A stretch of 64,000 bases of DNA from an uncultured Rhodanobacteraceae bacterium (lineage in GTDB: Bacteria > Pseudomonadota > Gammaproteobacteria > Xanthomonadales > SZUA-5), in NCBI GenBank assembly GCA_937928755.1, contig CALEZI010000197.1, positions 1 to 64,000 on the forward strand, in the 5' to 3' direction. Shown one piece after another: positions 9,870 to 20,200 of this stretch (position 1 is its first letter; each line of letters begins with the position of its first letter). Both the position numbers and the translations under genes were made by a program. The notes under the pieces are model-generated. The model worked only from the letters and a program-made list of their open reading frames with translations. It did no database searches and had not been told where the DNA came from.

Positions 9870-10852
9870 GCGGACTGCCAACGAATGGCCTGAAGCTCCT
9901 CGTATACCGGCATCAGCAGGCTGTCGCAGATCTCGCGTGCGAGCGGGCTGGCTTGTTGCTGCTTGCGCGCCGCATCCGGCGCGAATGCAGCGCCCGGTTG
10001 TTTGGCGTCGCGCGTCGCCTTGTCCAGCATGCGCTCGATCTCCGAAGGTTCCAAGGTCATGCCGAAGTGCTCGAGGATCGCCGGCAGGGCGATGGTCGGC
10101 AGATCGGCGTAATTGACGTACATGGCGCGTGGACTCGACCGCTGCTGCAATGCGTTGCACATGTGGTTGCGCAGGATCAGTGCCAGGTATTGCTCGGAGG
10201 GCATCTGCAGCGCCGTCATCAGATCGACGCCCGGCAAGTCGATGTTGCAGACTCCAGGCATTGTCCGTGCGGCACGCAGCGCGAGATTCGACACCAGCAC
10301 CTCGAGCGGGTGCCGATACAGAAATATCCAGGGAACGCCGGGAAACGCCTGCTCGATCAGACCTGTCCGGTCGATGTGCCAGGCATCGAGCTTGACCACA
10401 TGCCGCGCGAACGGCGCGTCCGGCCGCACCGCGTAACAGCGCATCAGCGCGCGCAACCACTCGACCTGCGTCTGCGTGGTCAAGCCGGGCATTTCGCGGT
10501 CGGCGTACATGACGAGATCGATCGGGGATGCCTCGGAGATCACCCGTGTATCCGCCAATCCGCTGAACATCTGCGCCAGCAGCGTGGAACCGCAGCGCGA
10601 CATGTGGAAGATGAACGCGTCCGGCTGCCGGCCACCATGGGTATCGGCGAAATCCTGCAGCGCGGTTATCGGCGTTTGCGGCATGAAGGCGCGGTTGAGC
10701 GGGCGGCGCATGCAGCGATGCACCGTTTCATCGAAAAATGGATCATCGAAAGCGAGGCCGTCGTCGAAGCACCACAACACCGTCGGTCCGCGTTCAGTGA
10801 AATTCACGCGCACCGGAACGCAGTCCGCTGGCACTGCATCAGCCATGTTCAT
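9866..10852 (-). CDS. Sulfotransferase family protein
   Basis: A 328-residue PAPS-dependent sulfotransferase. The 5'-phosphosulfate loop is FHMSRCGSTLLA (about 82-93) and the 3'-phosphate site is IFLYRHPLEVLVSN (about 176-189). The ATG at 10852 overlaps the stop of the upstream Nif11 gene as ATGA; an ATG six codons earlier is possible but would overlap that gene more deeply. The stop in turn overlaps the hydroxylase start. Such enzymes transfer sulfate to hydroxyl or amine groups of small molecules or proteins. Co-translation with a peptide and a hydroxylase suggests that hydroxylation and sulfation act on the same target, but this is inference. Confidence 0.85.
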   Translation of the reverse strand: MNMADAVPADCVPVRVNFTERGPTVLWCFDDGLAFDDPFFDETVHRCMRRPLNRAFMPQTPITALQDFADTHGGRQPDAFIFHMSRCGSTLLAQMFSGLADTRVISEASPIDLVMYADREMPGLTTQTQVEWLRALMRCYAVRPDAPFARHVVKLDAWHIDRTGLIEQAFPGVPWIFLYRHPLEVLVSNLALRAARTMPGVCNIDLPGVDLMTALQMPSEQYLALILRNHMCNALQQRSSPRAMYVNYADLPTIALPAILEHFGMTLEPSEIERMLDKATRDAKQPGAAFAPDAARKQQQASPLAREICDSLLMPVYEELQAIRWQSA

Positions 10853-11055
10853 AGCCAGCGCTCGATCCATTCGCGCTGGCCCGATTTCAGCGCCGCGCGC
10901 ACTTCGTCCTCGGCGAGCGCGATCCCGTGCTGGCCTGCCAGCGCTACGGTGGCGATCACGAACTGCGGGTCGCTGTCGCAGGCACGCAGCGCCTCGCGCA
11001 GCTCAGGGCGTGCGAACAGCAATTGGCGGAACTCGCGCATCGGGGCTGATAGCAT
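10849..11055 (-). CDS. Nif11-like small peptide
   Basis: A 68-residue protein with the Nif11 pattern: EFRQLLFARPELREALRA, then a helix AGQHGIALAEDEV with the conserved Gly before the third helix. Nif11 domains serve as leader regions of some ribosomal natural-product precursors (nitrile-hydratase-leader and Nif11-derived peptides) but also occur alone. Here no GG or GA cleavage site followed by a core is visible; the chain ends with REWIERWL. It could be a precursor with a very short core or a non-precursor partner. Start choice is uncertain: an ATG at 11040 would give 63 residues, and neither start has a strong Shine-Dalgarno. Its stop overlaps the sulfotransferase start. Confidence 0.7.
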   Translation of the reverse strand: MLSAPMREFRQLLFARPELREALRACDSDPQFVIATVALAGQHGIALAEDEVRAALKSGQREWIERWL

Positions 11056-11087
11056 GGCCAGGATACTAACAAGACGAATCGGCAAAC

Positions 11088-11591
11088 TTGACGACGCTGC
11101 CCGACTACCAGGTGCGCCCGGCGCGACCGCAGGACCACGAGTTCCTCGCCCTCTTGTATGCGACCACGCGCGCCGACGAACTCGACTACGCGGGGTTCCC
11201 GGTCGAGCAGCGAGACGCATTTTGCCGCATGCAGTTCGATGCCCAGCAACATCATTACGCGCTGTACTTCGCGCGCGCCCGCGACATGATCATCGAGCTG
11301 GACGGACAGGCGATTGGCCGTGAGTTGATTGCGCGTGCCGCGGATGAATTGTTCCTCGTCGATATCGCCCTGTTGCCAGCCTTCCGCAATCGCGGGATCG
11401 GCAGCCATCGATTGCGCTCGTTGATCGACGAAAGCCGCAAGCTGAATTGCCCGATACGGCTCTACGCCGTGCAAGGTTCAGGCGCAGAAGCCCTTTACCG
11501 GCGCCACGGCTTCGTGGTCACCGGCGAAGAGGGCGTGCACTTCATGATGCAACGGGCTGCCGACGTGAGTACTGCCACAGGCGCCGACTGA
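11088..11591 (+). CDS. GNAT-family N-acetyltransferase
   Basis: A 167-residue acetyl-CoA-dependent acetyltransferase. The N-terminal YQVRPARPQDHEFLALLYATT and the acetyl-CoA loop LLPAFRNRGIGSHRL are characteristic, and ALYRRHGFVVTGEE is the usual C-terminal motif B. Translation probably starts at TTG, since no ATG precedes the conserved N-terminus. It is divergent from the Nif11 gene with only 32 bases between starts, so promoters must overlap coding sequence. It belongs to the tail-collar/DUF6916/Nif11 neighbourhood, where it may modify a cluster product. The substrate is unknown. Confidence 0.85.
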   Translation: MTTLPDYQVRPARPQDHEFLALLYATTRADELDYAGFPVEQRDAFCRMQFDAQQHHYALYFARARDMIIELDGQAIGRELIARAADELFLVDIALLPAFRNRGIGSHRLRSLIDESRKLNCPIRLYAVQGSGAEALYRRHGFVVTGEEGVHFMMQRAADVSTATGAD

Positions 11592-11604
11592 GGGTCGCGC
11601 CGCT

Positions 11605-12051
11605 TCAGAGTCGCGAGAAAGTCGCCACCAGCACACTGTTGCCACGCGCATTGGTGTGCGGCACCAGCAGCAGATCGAAGGTGCCAAGCACCGGGTGACG
11701 GATCTGGTAGACGTCCTGCTGCAGCGTGCCCTGGCTGCTGATCGGGTGGAATTCCATGGCGAAAGCCTTGCGCATCCTCGATTCGATGCGAGGGTTGCCC
11801 AGAGGAATGACTTTCGCCAGTTTGCAGACCGCGTAACCGTCTGCCGAGACCACCTCGAACTCATGGCCGAGGCAAGATTGCGCCAGCGACATGTCGAGCA
11901 GTTCGAGCGTGCTGGCAGCAGGCGGGACCTCGATCGGGTTGATCACCGGTCCGGCGAGCAGCCAGCCGGGTGTCGCCGCCAGAACTGCAGTGGCGCCCGC
12001 AGTGCGAATCCAGTCGCGTCGAGTCGAAATCTTCGGCAGGTCAGGTTTCAT
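11605..12051 (-). CDS. DUF6916-like protein with Tat-type signal
   Basis: Predicted 148 residues. The N-terminus STRRDWIRTAGATAVLAAT resembles a twin-arginine signal, so export in folded form is possible. The remainder aligns by eye with the DUF6916 pattern also seen in the protein at 12304 (an LGHEF start, AFAMEFHP, YQIRHPVLGTFDLLLVPH). This family is found beside phage tail-collar proteins in bacterial genomes; its function is unknown to me. It converges on the GNAT gene and is divergent from the second DUF6916 gene across 252 bases of non-coding DNA. Confidence 0.7.
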   Translation of the reverse strand: MKPDLPKISTRRDWIRTAGATAVLAATPGWLLAGPVINPIEVPPAASTLELLDMSLAQSCLGHEFEVVSADGYAVCKLAKVIPLGNPRIESRMRKAFAMEFHPISSQGTLQQDVYQIRHPVLGTFDLLLVPHTNARGNSVLVATFSRL

Positions 12052-12303
12052 CGGAGCCTCTCAATGTGAGCCCAGCCGAACAGCAGCAACAGGCGAAAGC
12101 GCGAATCCGCCGGGCGACGGATTCATGGCTTGGTCGCCAGTCTATTCCCTGGCCGGATCGCCGGCAATCGACATTGCTGCCTTGAGCTGAGCGCGCAGTC
12201 GGCGCATGCTCTGGCAGCGTGGATGGCGGCACTCCGTAGTGGTGTACGCTAACCTTGCCTCTGGTACCCGCCGCCGACAATCACCTGGAGGATCGAATCG
12301 AGC

Positions 12304-12603
12304 ATGAGCGAGTATCCCAGCAAGGCCGGATTCGAGGCTCAGGTCGGCACTCGGTTTTCGATGGAACTCGACGATGGCGTCATCGCGACGGTACTCCTGA
12401 AGAAGTGCGAGACCAAGACGGATACCTCCCTGCAAGAGTGTTTCTCGCTGGTTTTCGTGGCGCCCGAAGACGCGCCGCCAGTGCAGACCATGCGCAAGCT
12501 GCACCACGATGTGCTAGGCGAGATGACTGTTTTCCTGGTCCCGATCAAGCGTGACGCGATCGGGCTCTACTACGAAGCTGTGTTCAATCGCCTGCTAGGC
12601 TGA
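12304..12603 (+). CDS. DUF6916-like cytoplasmic protein
   Basis: A 99-residue protein with no signal peptide. The core FSLVFVAPEDA, HHDVLGEMTVFLVPI and GLYYEAVFN fits the DUF6916 pattern and resembles the exported paralogue at 11605. GGAGG lies 12 bases before the ATG, rather far, but no closer start exists. It is the first gene of a run with 20, 9 and 15 base gaps into three tail-collar genes, so it is probably co-transcribed with them and may be a chaperone or assembly partner. That role is inference from position. Confidence 0.75.
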   Translation: MSEYPSKAGFEAQVGTRFSMELDDGVIATVLLKKCETKTDTSLQECFSLVFVAPEDAPPVQTMRKLHHDVLGEMTVFLVPIKRDAIGLYYEAVFNRLLG

Positions 12604-12623
12604 GTAATCTGGGAGCTGGACAA

Positions 12624-13139
12624 ATGGCCACACCCTTCATCGGCGAGATCAAGATGTTCGGCGGTAACTTCGCGCCGCGCAATTACGCATCTTGCGCGGG
12701 TCAGTTGATGCCCATCTCGCAGAACACCGCGCTGTTCGCCTTGATCGGCACCATTTACGGCGGCGATGGCCAGACCACCTTCGGGTTGCCCGACCTCAGG
12801 GGCCGCGCGCCGATGCACGAGGGCACCGGCCCGGGTTTGCCGAACTACGTCATTGGCGAGGTGCTGGGCACCGAAACGGTAACCCTGACCACCAACGAGC
12901 TACCCGCACACACCCACACGTTGGGCGCGAACAGCGCACCCGGCAGTGGCGTCGGGCCTGCGGGCGCAGTCTGGGCGCAGTCGACCGCGGGTCAGTACTA
13001 TGCTGCGACCGCCAATACACCCATGAATGCCGGACTGGTGGGCACGGCCGGCGGCAGCCAACCGCATGAAAACATGCCGCCCAGCCTCACGATCACTTTC
13101 ATCATCGCGCTGTTCGGTGTCTTCCCGTCACGTAACTGA
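12624..13139 (+). CDS. Phage tail-collar domain protein (microcystin-dependent-protein-like), copy 1
   Basis: A 171-residue protein of the tail-collar/MdpB type. The N-terminal FIGEIKMFGGNFAPRNYASC, the collar motif GQTTFGLPDLRGRAP and the C-terminal FIIALFGVFPSRN are all conserved in the two following genes. The His-rich segment NELPAHTHT is the usual metal- or trimer-related motif of collar domains. These proteins occur in bacterial genomes outside prophages, and no capsid, terminase or tail-tube gene is present here. It has no signal peptide, so export would need a dedicated route. First of three tandem paralogues. Confidence 0.88.
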   Translation: MATPFIGEIKMFGGNFAPRNYASCAGQLMPISQNTALFALIGTIYGGDGQTTFGLPDLRGRAPMHEGTGPGLPNYVIGEVLGTETVTLTTNELPAHTHTLGANSAPGSGVGPAGAVWAQSTAGQYYAATANTPMNAGLVGTAGGSQPHENMPPSLTITFIIALFGVFPSRN

Positions 13140-13148
13140 GGGACAACC

Positions 13149-13661
13149 ATGTCCACGCCATTCATTGGCCAGATCAGCATGTTCGGCTTCAATTTTGCGC
13201 CCAGGTTCTGGGCCCGATGTGATGGTCAACAGTTGTCGATCGCCCAGAACTCTGCCCTGTTTTCGCTGCTGGGAACTACGTATGGCGGCAATGGACAGAC
13301 GACTTTCGCGCTACCCGATTTGCGTGGACGAGTGCCGCTGCATTGGGGGCAGGGACCTGGACTTTCCCCCTACGCTCAGGGGCAGCAAGGCGGCAGTCCC
13401 AGTGTGACGTTGTTGACTACGCAATTGCCGGCCCACAATCACACGGTGTCGGGCAGCACCAATGCGCCGACGCAAGGGGCGCTGACCAATGCAGCCTGGG
13501 CTACTGCGGCGAACATCCCCTATGCGGACACGGCCACTGGCGTGATGGCTGCGGGCGCACTGGCGAATGCGGGTGGGTCGCAGTCGCACAACAACATGGC
13601 GCCTTCGCTGGTGGTCAGTTACTGCATAGCGCTATCCGGGATCTTCCCTTCGCGCAACTAG
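13149..13661 (+). CDS. Phage tail-collar domain protein, copy 2
   Basis: A 170-residue paralogue of the neighbouring genes: FIGQISMFGFNFAPRFWARC at the N-terminus, GGNGQTTFALPDLRGRVPLH as collar motif, TQLPAHNHTVSG as His motif, and a C-terminus ending in FPSRN. It starts 9 bases after copy 1, so translation is probably coupled. The middle third (about 90-140) is the variable part among the three copies, which is where collar proteins usually differ in binding specificity. Confidence 0.88.
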   Translation: MSTPFIGQISMFGFNFAPRFWARCDGQQLSIAQNSALFSLLGTTYGGNGQTTFALPDLRGRVPLHWGQGPGLSPYAQGQQGGSPSVTLLTTQLPAHNHTVSGSTNAPTQGALTNAAWATAANIPYADTATGVMAAGALANAGGSQSHNNMAPSLVVSYCIALSGIFPSRN

Positions 13662-13676
13662 TTTCCGGAGTTCAAT

Positions 13677-14201
13677 ATGGCATCCCCTTTCCTCGCTGAA
13701 ATCCGCATGGTGGGCTTTACCTTCCCGCCGCGTAGTTACGCGTTCTGCAACGGCCAGGTCATTTCGATCGCCCAGAACACGGCCTTGTTTTCGCTGCTGG
13801 GCACGACTTATGGCGGTAATGGTCAGACCACATTTGCACTGCCTGACTTGCGCGGACGCACGCCGATTGGCGTCGGACAGGGGCCCGGATTGACTCCGCG
13901 TTCGCTCGGCGAAAACCTCGGCGTCGAGAACGTGACCTTGCTGCCGACCCAGATCCCGCAGCACAACCACGTGCCGCAAGGTTCCAGCACCGGCGGCAGC
14001 AGCACCGACCCGAACAATGCCGTGTGGGCCGCCAGCGTGGGCGGACGCACGCCGCCGCCGCTTTATACGGCCGCCGCGAACCCGGTGACGATGGACCCGA
14101 CAGGGCTCACCGGTGGCGCTCAGCCGCACCCTAACCGGCAGCCCTATCTGGCAATCTCGTTCGTCATCGCAATCCAGGGGATTTACCCCTCGCGCAACTG
14201 A
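13677..14201 (+). CDS. Phage tail-collar domain protein, copy 3
   Basis: A 174-residue paralogue with FLAEIRMVGFTFPPRSYAFC, GGNGQTTFALPDLRGRTP, a TQIPQHNHV motif and a C-terminus ending in YPSRN. It follows copy 2 by 15 bases. The insert SSTGGSSTDPNNAVWAAS in the variable region is longer than in the other copies. The three may form a heteromeric or trimeric fibre; this is inference from the known trimeric nature of collar domains. The giant exported protein gene starts 69 bases downstream. Confidence 0.88.
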   Translation: MASPFLAEIRMVGFTFPPRSYAFCNGQVISIAQNTALFSLLGTTYGGNGQTTFALPDLRGRTPIGVGQGPGLTPRSLGENLGVENVTLLPTQIPQHNHVPQGSSTGGSSTDPNNAVWAASVGGRTPPPLYTAAANPVTMDPTGLTGGAQPHPNRQPYLAISFVIAIQGIYPSRN

Positions 14202-14270
14202 TACTGCAGCATGAATCCTGTTTCCTTCCCCGCGGCGCGAGTACGCGTCGCTCGCCGACCGAGGTTGGAT

Positions 14271-17200
14271 ATGAACTCAGTTTCGATGCCGCACTGGATC
14301 CGTTCAACGCAGGTGCTGGTTGCTGCAGTTTCGCTTGCACTCGCAGGCTCTGCGACGGCGGCGCCGACAATTAGCGGCACCGAGTTGGACATCGCGGGGC
14401 TGAAGTTCGGCGCTGCGTACGAACTGGGTGCGGCAGCAGCCAAGAGCCAGCCCAATACGCGGGCGCTGAGTCTGGCCGCCGCTGACGTCGACAGCGACGG
14501 TTATCCGGATCTTTTCAGTGGTTACGCAACCGAAAAGGGTGGCCTGCTGACCATCCATCGCGGCAATCCGGAAGCGTGGGCGCCAACGCTCGCGATGTCG
14601 CATGCATTGATCCGCGCTGGCCAGTACCCGCCGGGCTTTCTTGCCGAAGCGCAGTCGCTGACACTGCCGGCGGCGCCCGAACTGATGGTCACCGGTGACT
14701 TTGATCACGATGGTCACGCCGACCTGGTGTTTGCGCAGCGCGGTGAAAGTGCCGTTTATCTGCTGCGCGGAAACGCGGCCGGCCTGGGCGCGGTACAGAA
14801 GCTGACGCAGCCCGGCGCTGTCGACGCGCTCGCCGCGGGCCATATCGACCGGCCCGATGGTTTCGCCGATCTGGCCATTGCGCTGTCGACCAAGCGTGGC
14901 GCCAGCCTGCAGCTCTACACCGCCGGAATCGACGCCCCTGCACGCGCCCAAGCGCTGCCAGCGGCGGCCAGCGAACTGCACGTCGGCCAGGTTGATTCCA
15001 GCCCAATGGGTGATGTGGTGGCGCTCGCCGCTGGCAAGGTGTTGATCCTGCACGGCGTCGATCGTGCGGCGACCGGCGACACGCTGGAAACCCTGGATTT
15101 CGGATTCGCAGTACAGACGTTGGCGCTCGGCACTTTCATCTGGGACCGCGCTGGCGCGACAGAACTGGCGTTGCTGAAGGACGATGGCACAATCCATATC
15201 GCGTCGCGGGGTGTGCTTGAAACAACACCGTTCACGATCGAGGAAATCAGCGCCAGGCGCCGCGCGCAGCATGCCTTGACCGAGGTGGTCGTCAAAGCAT
15301 GGCAGCCGGGGATCGATGCCGACTGGCGCATCGCCGAATCAATGCCGGCGCAGATGAGCAAGGCCTCCACCGGTGCATCGCCGCGGCTGCTGGCTGCGCG
15401 CCTGAGCAACCAGCCGGCCGACGATTTGCTCGCCGTGGACTCGCTGGGCCGCGCCATCAACATCACCACCTTCGACGGCATCAAGCGCAGCAGCGCGCAG
15501 TTACCGGCAACGCTGCCGCCGGTAGCCGTGATGTCCCTGCAAACCAGCGCATTTCCGCGCCCGGGCTTGATCACGCTCGGCGCCGGTGCTGCCGCGATCA
15601 CACTGATACCGGCGGCGCCGACGGCCACCTTCACGGTTACCAAGACCGCCGACACCAACGATGGCGTATGCAACGCAGATTGCAGTCTGCGCGAAGCGAT
15701 CGATGCCGCCAACGTCAACGGCCTGGGTGCCGACACGGTGAGCATTCCAGCAGGCACCTATACCTTGACGATCACCAATGCGGGTGGCGTCGACGAAAAC
15801 GTCAACGACACCGGCGACCTGGACGTCATCGGTGTGACCGCACTGATAGGCGCGGGCGCTGCCAGCACCATCATTCAGGCGGGCACCACCAACGCCAATG
15901 GCATCGACAAGGTGCTGGCATTCAGCCCGGGTTGTTTCAGTGGCATTTCCAGTTCGCTGAGCGGTGTCACCGTGCGATTCGGTCGCAATACGCAGCCTGA
16001 GACAGATCCGTTCTTCAGTTTCACCGGCGGTGGCATTGATGTGTGCAACACCGGTGCCGGCGGCTTCACGATGACCAATGTTACGGTCACAGAGAACAAT
16101 GTGACCAACGGTTATGGCGGCGGTATCAACATCGATACGCTTGCGCCTGCCAATGGTACGTTCTCGATCAGCGGCAGCACGATCTCGAACAATCGAACGA
16201 GCTCCGCGGCAAGCATCCTGAAGAACGGTGGCGGTATCAATCTGCTTGGTGATTCGCATACCGTCAGCATCAGCAATTCCACCATCAGCGGCAATACCTC
16301 CAACGCACTGGGCGGTGGCATCAACGTGAATCACAACATCGGCGGTGCGATCACCATCTCCGGTAGCACGATTTCCAACAACACCGCGGCCAGTCGTGGC
16401 GGCGGCGTGTCGAACCTCAACCTTGGTACGGCGACGCTGACCATCAACAACGATTCGGTGATCAGCGGAAACGTCTCGCAGGGCACCGCGGCCGGTACCG
16501 AATCCCGCGGCGGCGGTGTTTTCATTGGCAGCAGTGCAAGCGCGACGACCATCCGCGAAACCACCATCACCGGCAACCAGGCATCCACTGGCGCCTTCCA
16601 GGGCGGCGGCGGTATTGCCGCGCTCACCGGCACCATCACCGCCCAGTTCAATCGCCTCAGCGGCAACATCGCCGGCGCCGCGGGCGGTAGCGGTTTCCAC
16701 AACGCCGGCGCAACGGTCACCGGTACGCGCAACTGGTGGGGCTGCAATGCAGGGCCGGGTTCAGCGCCCTGCGATCGCAGTGCCAACACCAGCGGCACGC
16801 TAACCACAACGCCTCACCTGGTGCTACGCCATGTGGCATCGCCAAGCAGCATCGTGATCGGCCAGAGCACCACGACGACCGCAGATTTCCTCACCGATTC
16901 CGCCTCCGGTCCCGTTGCAGTGGCCGACCTCGACGCGCTGATCGGCACGTCGCACATCATCAACAATCCGGTGCGCGGCACCCTGTCCGGGGTGCAGGCC
17001 TCCATTCAGGCCAACGGCACGGCGACGGCGACGTTCACCGCCACCACGGTGGGAGCGGGTTCCGCCGACAGTGTCGTCGATGCGCACACGCAGACGGCGC
17101 CGATCACCATCGGCCAGGCCAGCACGACAACCACGATCACCGCGCATACGCCGGATCCATCGCTGATCAATACCGCGGTCACCGTCAACTACAGCGTGGC

Positions 17201-20200
17201 AGTGAATGCGCCCGGCGCCGGCACGCCGACCGGCAATGTGACCGTCAGCGATGGCGTCAACAACTGCGTCGGTAGCGTGGCTGCAGGCACCTGCAATCTG
17301 ACTTTGACCACAGGTGGCCCGCGCACGCTGACCGCCACTTACGCGGGTGACACCTCCTTCAGCACCAGCAGCGATACCGAACCACACACGGTTTCGGTCT
17401 GTCCCTCCGTCGTTACCAACGGCAATGATGCCGGCGCCGGCAGCCTGCGAGACGTCATCGCCAATGCCTGTGAACCCAGCACGATCACGTTCCAGGCCGG
17501 CGTCACCACCGTCACCTTGACCAGCGCAGAAATCCTCGTCAACAAGAACGTGACGATTGATGGTGGCACTGGAGTCACCGTGGCGCGCAGCAGCGCGGGC
17601 GGCACACCCAACTTCCGAATCTTCAATATTCAGACTGGCAGAACCGTCAGCATGAATAATCTGCGAGTGCAGAACGGCAATCACCCGGCCCAGGCCGGCG
17701 GTATCGAGAATAACGGTACCCTGAATCTGAACAACATGGAGATCACGGGTAACCGTTCCCCACAAGGTGGCGGTATCCAGAACAACAACGTGCTGGTGCT
17801 CAACAACAGCACGATCTCGGGAAACACCGCGACGCTCTTCGGCGGCGGTCTGACTATTTTTGGTCCGACCACCACGCTGACCAACTGCACGATCACCGGC
17901 AATCAGGCGGATAGCGACTCCGGTGGCATGAATGCGTCCGGAACAGTCTCGATCACCAACTGCACGATCGCGCGCAACACGACAGTGCTTTCGGCCGGCC
18001 TTGGCGCGGGCATCGTGGTGAACGCTGCCAACCTCACGCTGCGAAATTCCATTGTGGCGGCCAATACCAGTGGAAATCTGTCCGAGGCCAACTTCAATGG
18101 CACGGTTCAGGCGGCGAGCGCGTTCAACGTGGTCGGCGCAGGTCCTGCAGGCGGCTTGACCAACGGCGTCAACAACAATCAGGTGGGTGTGACCCCGACT
18201 GCGTTGTCGCTGGGTGCGCTCGGCAACTACGGCGGCGCCACCCCGACATTGCCGCTGCTGCCAGGCAGTCCGGCCATCAATGCCGGCACCAATGTGAGCG
18301 CGCCCGCCACGGATCAGCGCGGCATTGCACGCCCGGCCGCGGTCGACGTGGGTGCTTTCGAATCGCGCGGCTTCAACCTGTCGATCGCGGGTGGCAGCGG
18401 CCAAACCGCAGTGATCAGCACGCCATTTGCCACCGCGCTTTCGGTCAATGTGGCGCCGGTTGCCGTTGGCGAACCGGTGCAAGGCGGAACCGTGAGTTTC
18501 ACACCGCCGGGCGCTGGTGCCAGCGCCAGCCTGACAACTAGCCCGGCCAGCATCAATGCCGGCGGGGTGGCGAGCGTGACGGCTGTCGCCAATGCAACGG
18601 CAGGCGGCTACACCGTTTCGGCCAATAGCGCTGGCAACACGGGCAGCGCGCTGAGCTTTGCACTGACCAACCGACTGTTGTCGGCAGATCTGTCGATCAC
18701 CAAGACCAATGGCACCACCACCAGCACCCCGGGCGGCAGCACCACCTATACCATCACGGCAAGCAATGCTGGTCCGGATCCAGTGACGGGTGCGACCGTT
18801 GCGGACACCTTCCCGGCCAGTCTCACCTGCAACTGGACCTGCGTCGGTGCCGGTGGCGGCACTTGCACGGCAAGCGGCAGCGGCAACATCAACAGTCTGG
18901 TCAACTTGCCTTCCGGGGGTTCCGTTACCTTTACCGCCAGCTGCGCGATCAGCGCGTCGGCCACGGGCACGCTCGCCAACACAGCAACGGTGAGCTCGTC
19001 GATCAGCGACCCGACGCCGGCCAACAACAACGCGATCGATAGCGATACGCTCACGCCAGCCGCAAATCTGGGCATTACCAAAACCGATGGCGTGGCGTCC
19101 GTGTTTGCCGGCGGCAATACCACCTACACCATCACCACCAGTAATGCCGGGCCCAGCAACGCCCCCGGCGCAACCGTCAGTGACACATTCCCGGCTGTAC
19201 TGACCTGCACCTGGACTTGCGTCGGTGCTGGCGGTGGAACCTGCACGGCGGCGGGTGCGGGCAACATCAATGACACGGTGAATCTGCCAGCGGGTGGCAG
19301 CGTAACGCACACCGCCAGTTGTTCAATCTCGGGCGCTGCGAGCGGCAGTTTGATCAATACGGCGACAGTGACCGCACCCGGTGGTGTGACTGACGGCGAT
19401 GTCGGAAACAATTCCGCGACTGACACCAACACGATTTCGGCCTTGCCATCTTTGTCCGTCAATGACGTTTCGGTGGCCGAAGGCAACGCCGGGACCGGAA
19501 TCCTGACGTTCACCGTCACGCGCACCGGTCCGGCTGCGGGTGCCGTGGGCTTCGATTTCGCCACCAGCGATGGCACGGCGACCACGGCGAACGCCGATTA
19601 CGTGTCTGCCAGCGGCACCGGTTCCATCGCATCAGGCGGTGCGACTGGCACCACAACCATCAGTGTCACCATCAACGGCGATGCCATCTTCGAGAACTCC
19701 GAGAACTTCAACGTCACGCTTTCCGCGCCGACGGGTGCGGTGATCGCCGATGCGACCGGTATTGGCACGATCACCAACGACGACACCGCGCCGACATTGG
19801 CGATCGACGATGTCGTCATCGTCGAGGGTAACGCCGGTACGCAGAACCTGGTGTTCACGGTGACGCGAACCGGTCTGACCGCATTGCCGGCAAGCTTCAC
19901 TGCAGTGACTGCCAATGGCACGGCAAGCGCGCCTTCGGATTATCTGGCGGCTTTGGCAGGAACAACGTCGATTGCTGCGGGCGGCGCCACTGGCACCACC
20001 ACGCTGACAGCGACGATCAATGGCGATTTCGTCGTCGAAGCCAACGAGACCTTCTTCGTCAATCTGAGCGCGCCGGCAAACGCGACCCTGTCCGATGGCC
20101 AGGGCCTGGGCACGATCACCAATGACGATACGGCGGGCATTGTTCTGGTCCAATCCATGGGATCGACGGATGTCACCGAGGGAGGCGCGACCGACAGCTA

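Noticed and set aside
12624..14201. Prophage remnant
   Set aside because: Tail-collar proteins alone; no integrase, terminase, capsid, tail-tube, lysis gene or att-like repeats were found nearby.
16824..19310. 828-codon minus-strand open frame within the giant surface gene
   Set aside because: Arg/Gly/Ala-rich composition mirrors the Thr/Gly codons of the plus-strand repeats; no start context or motif.
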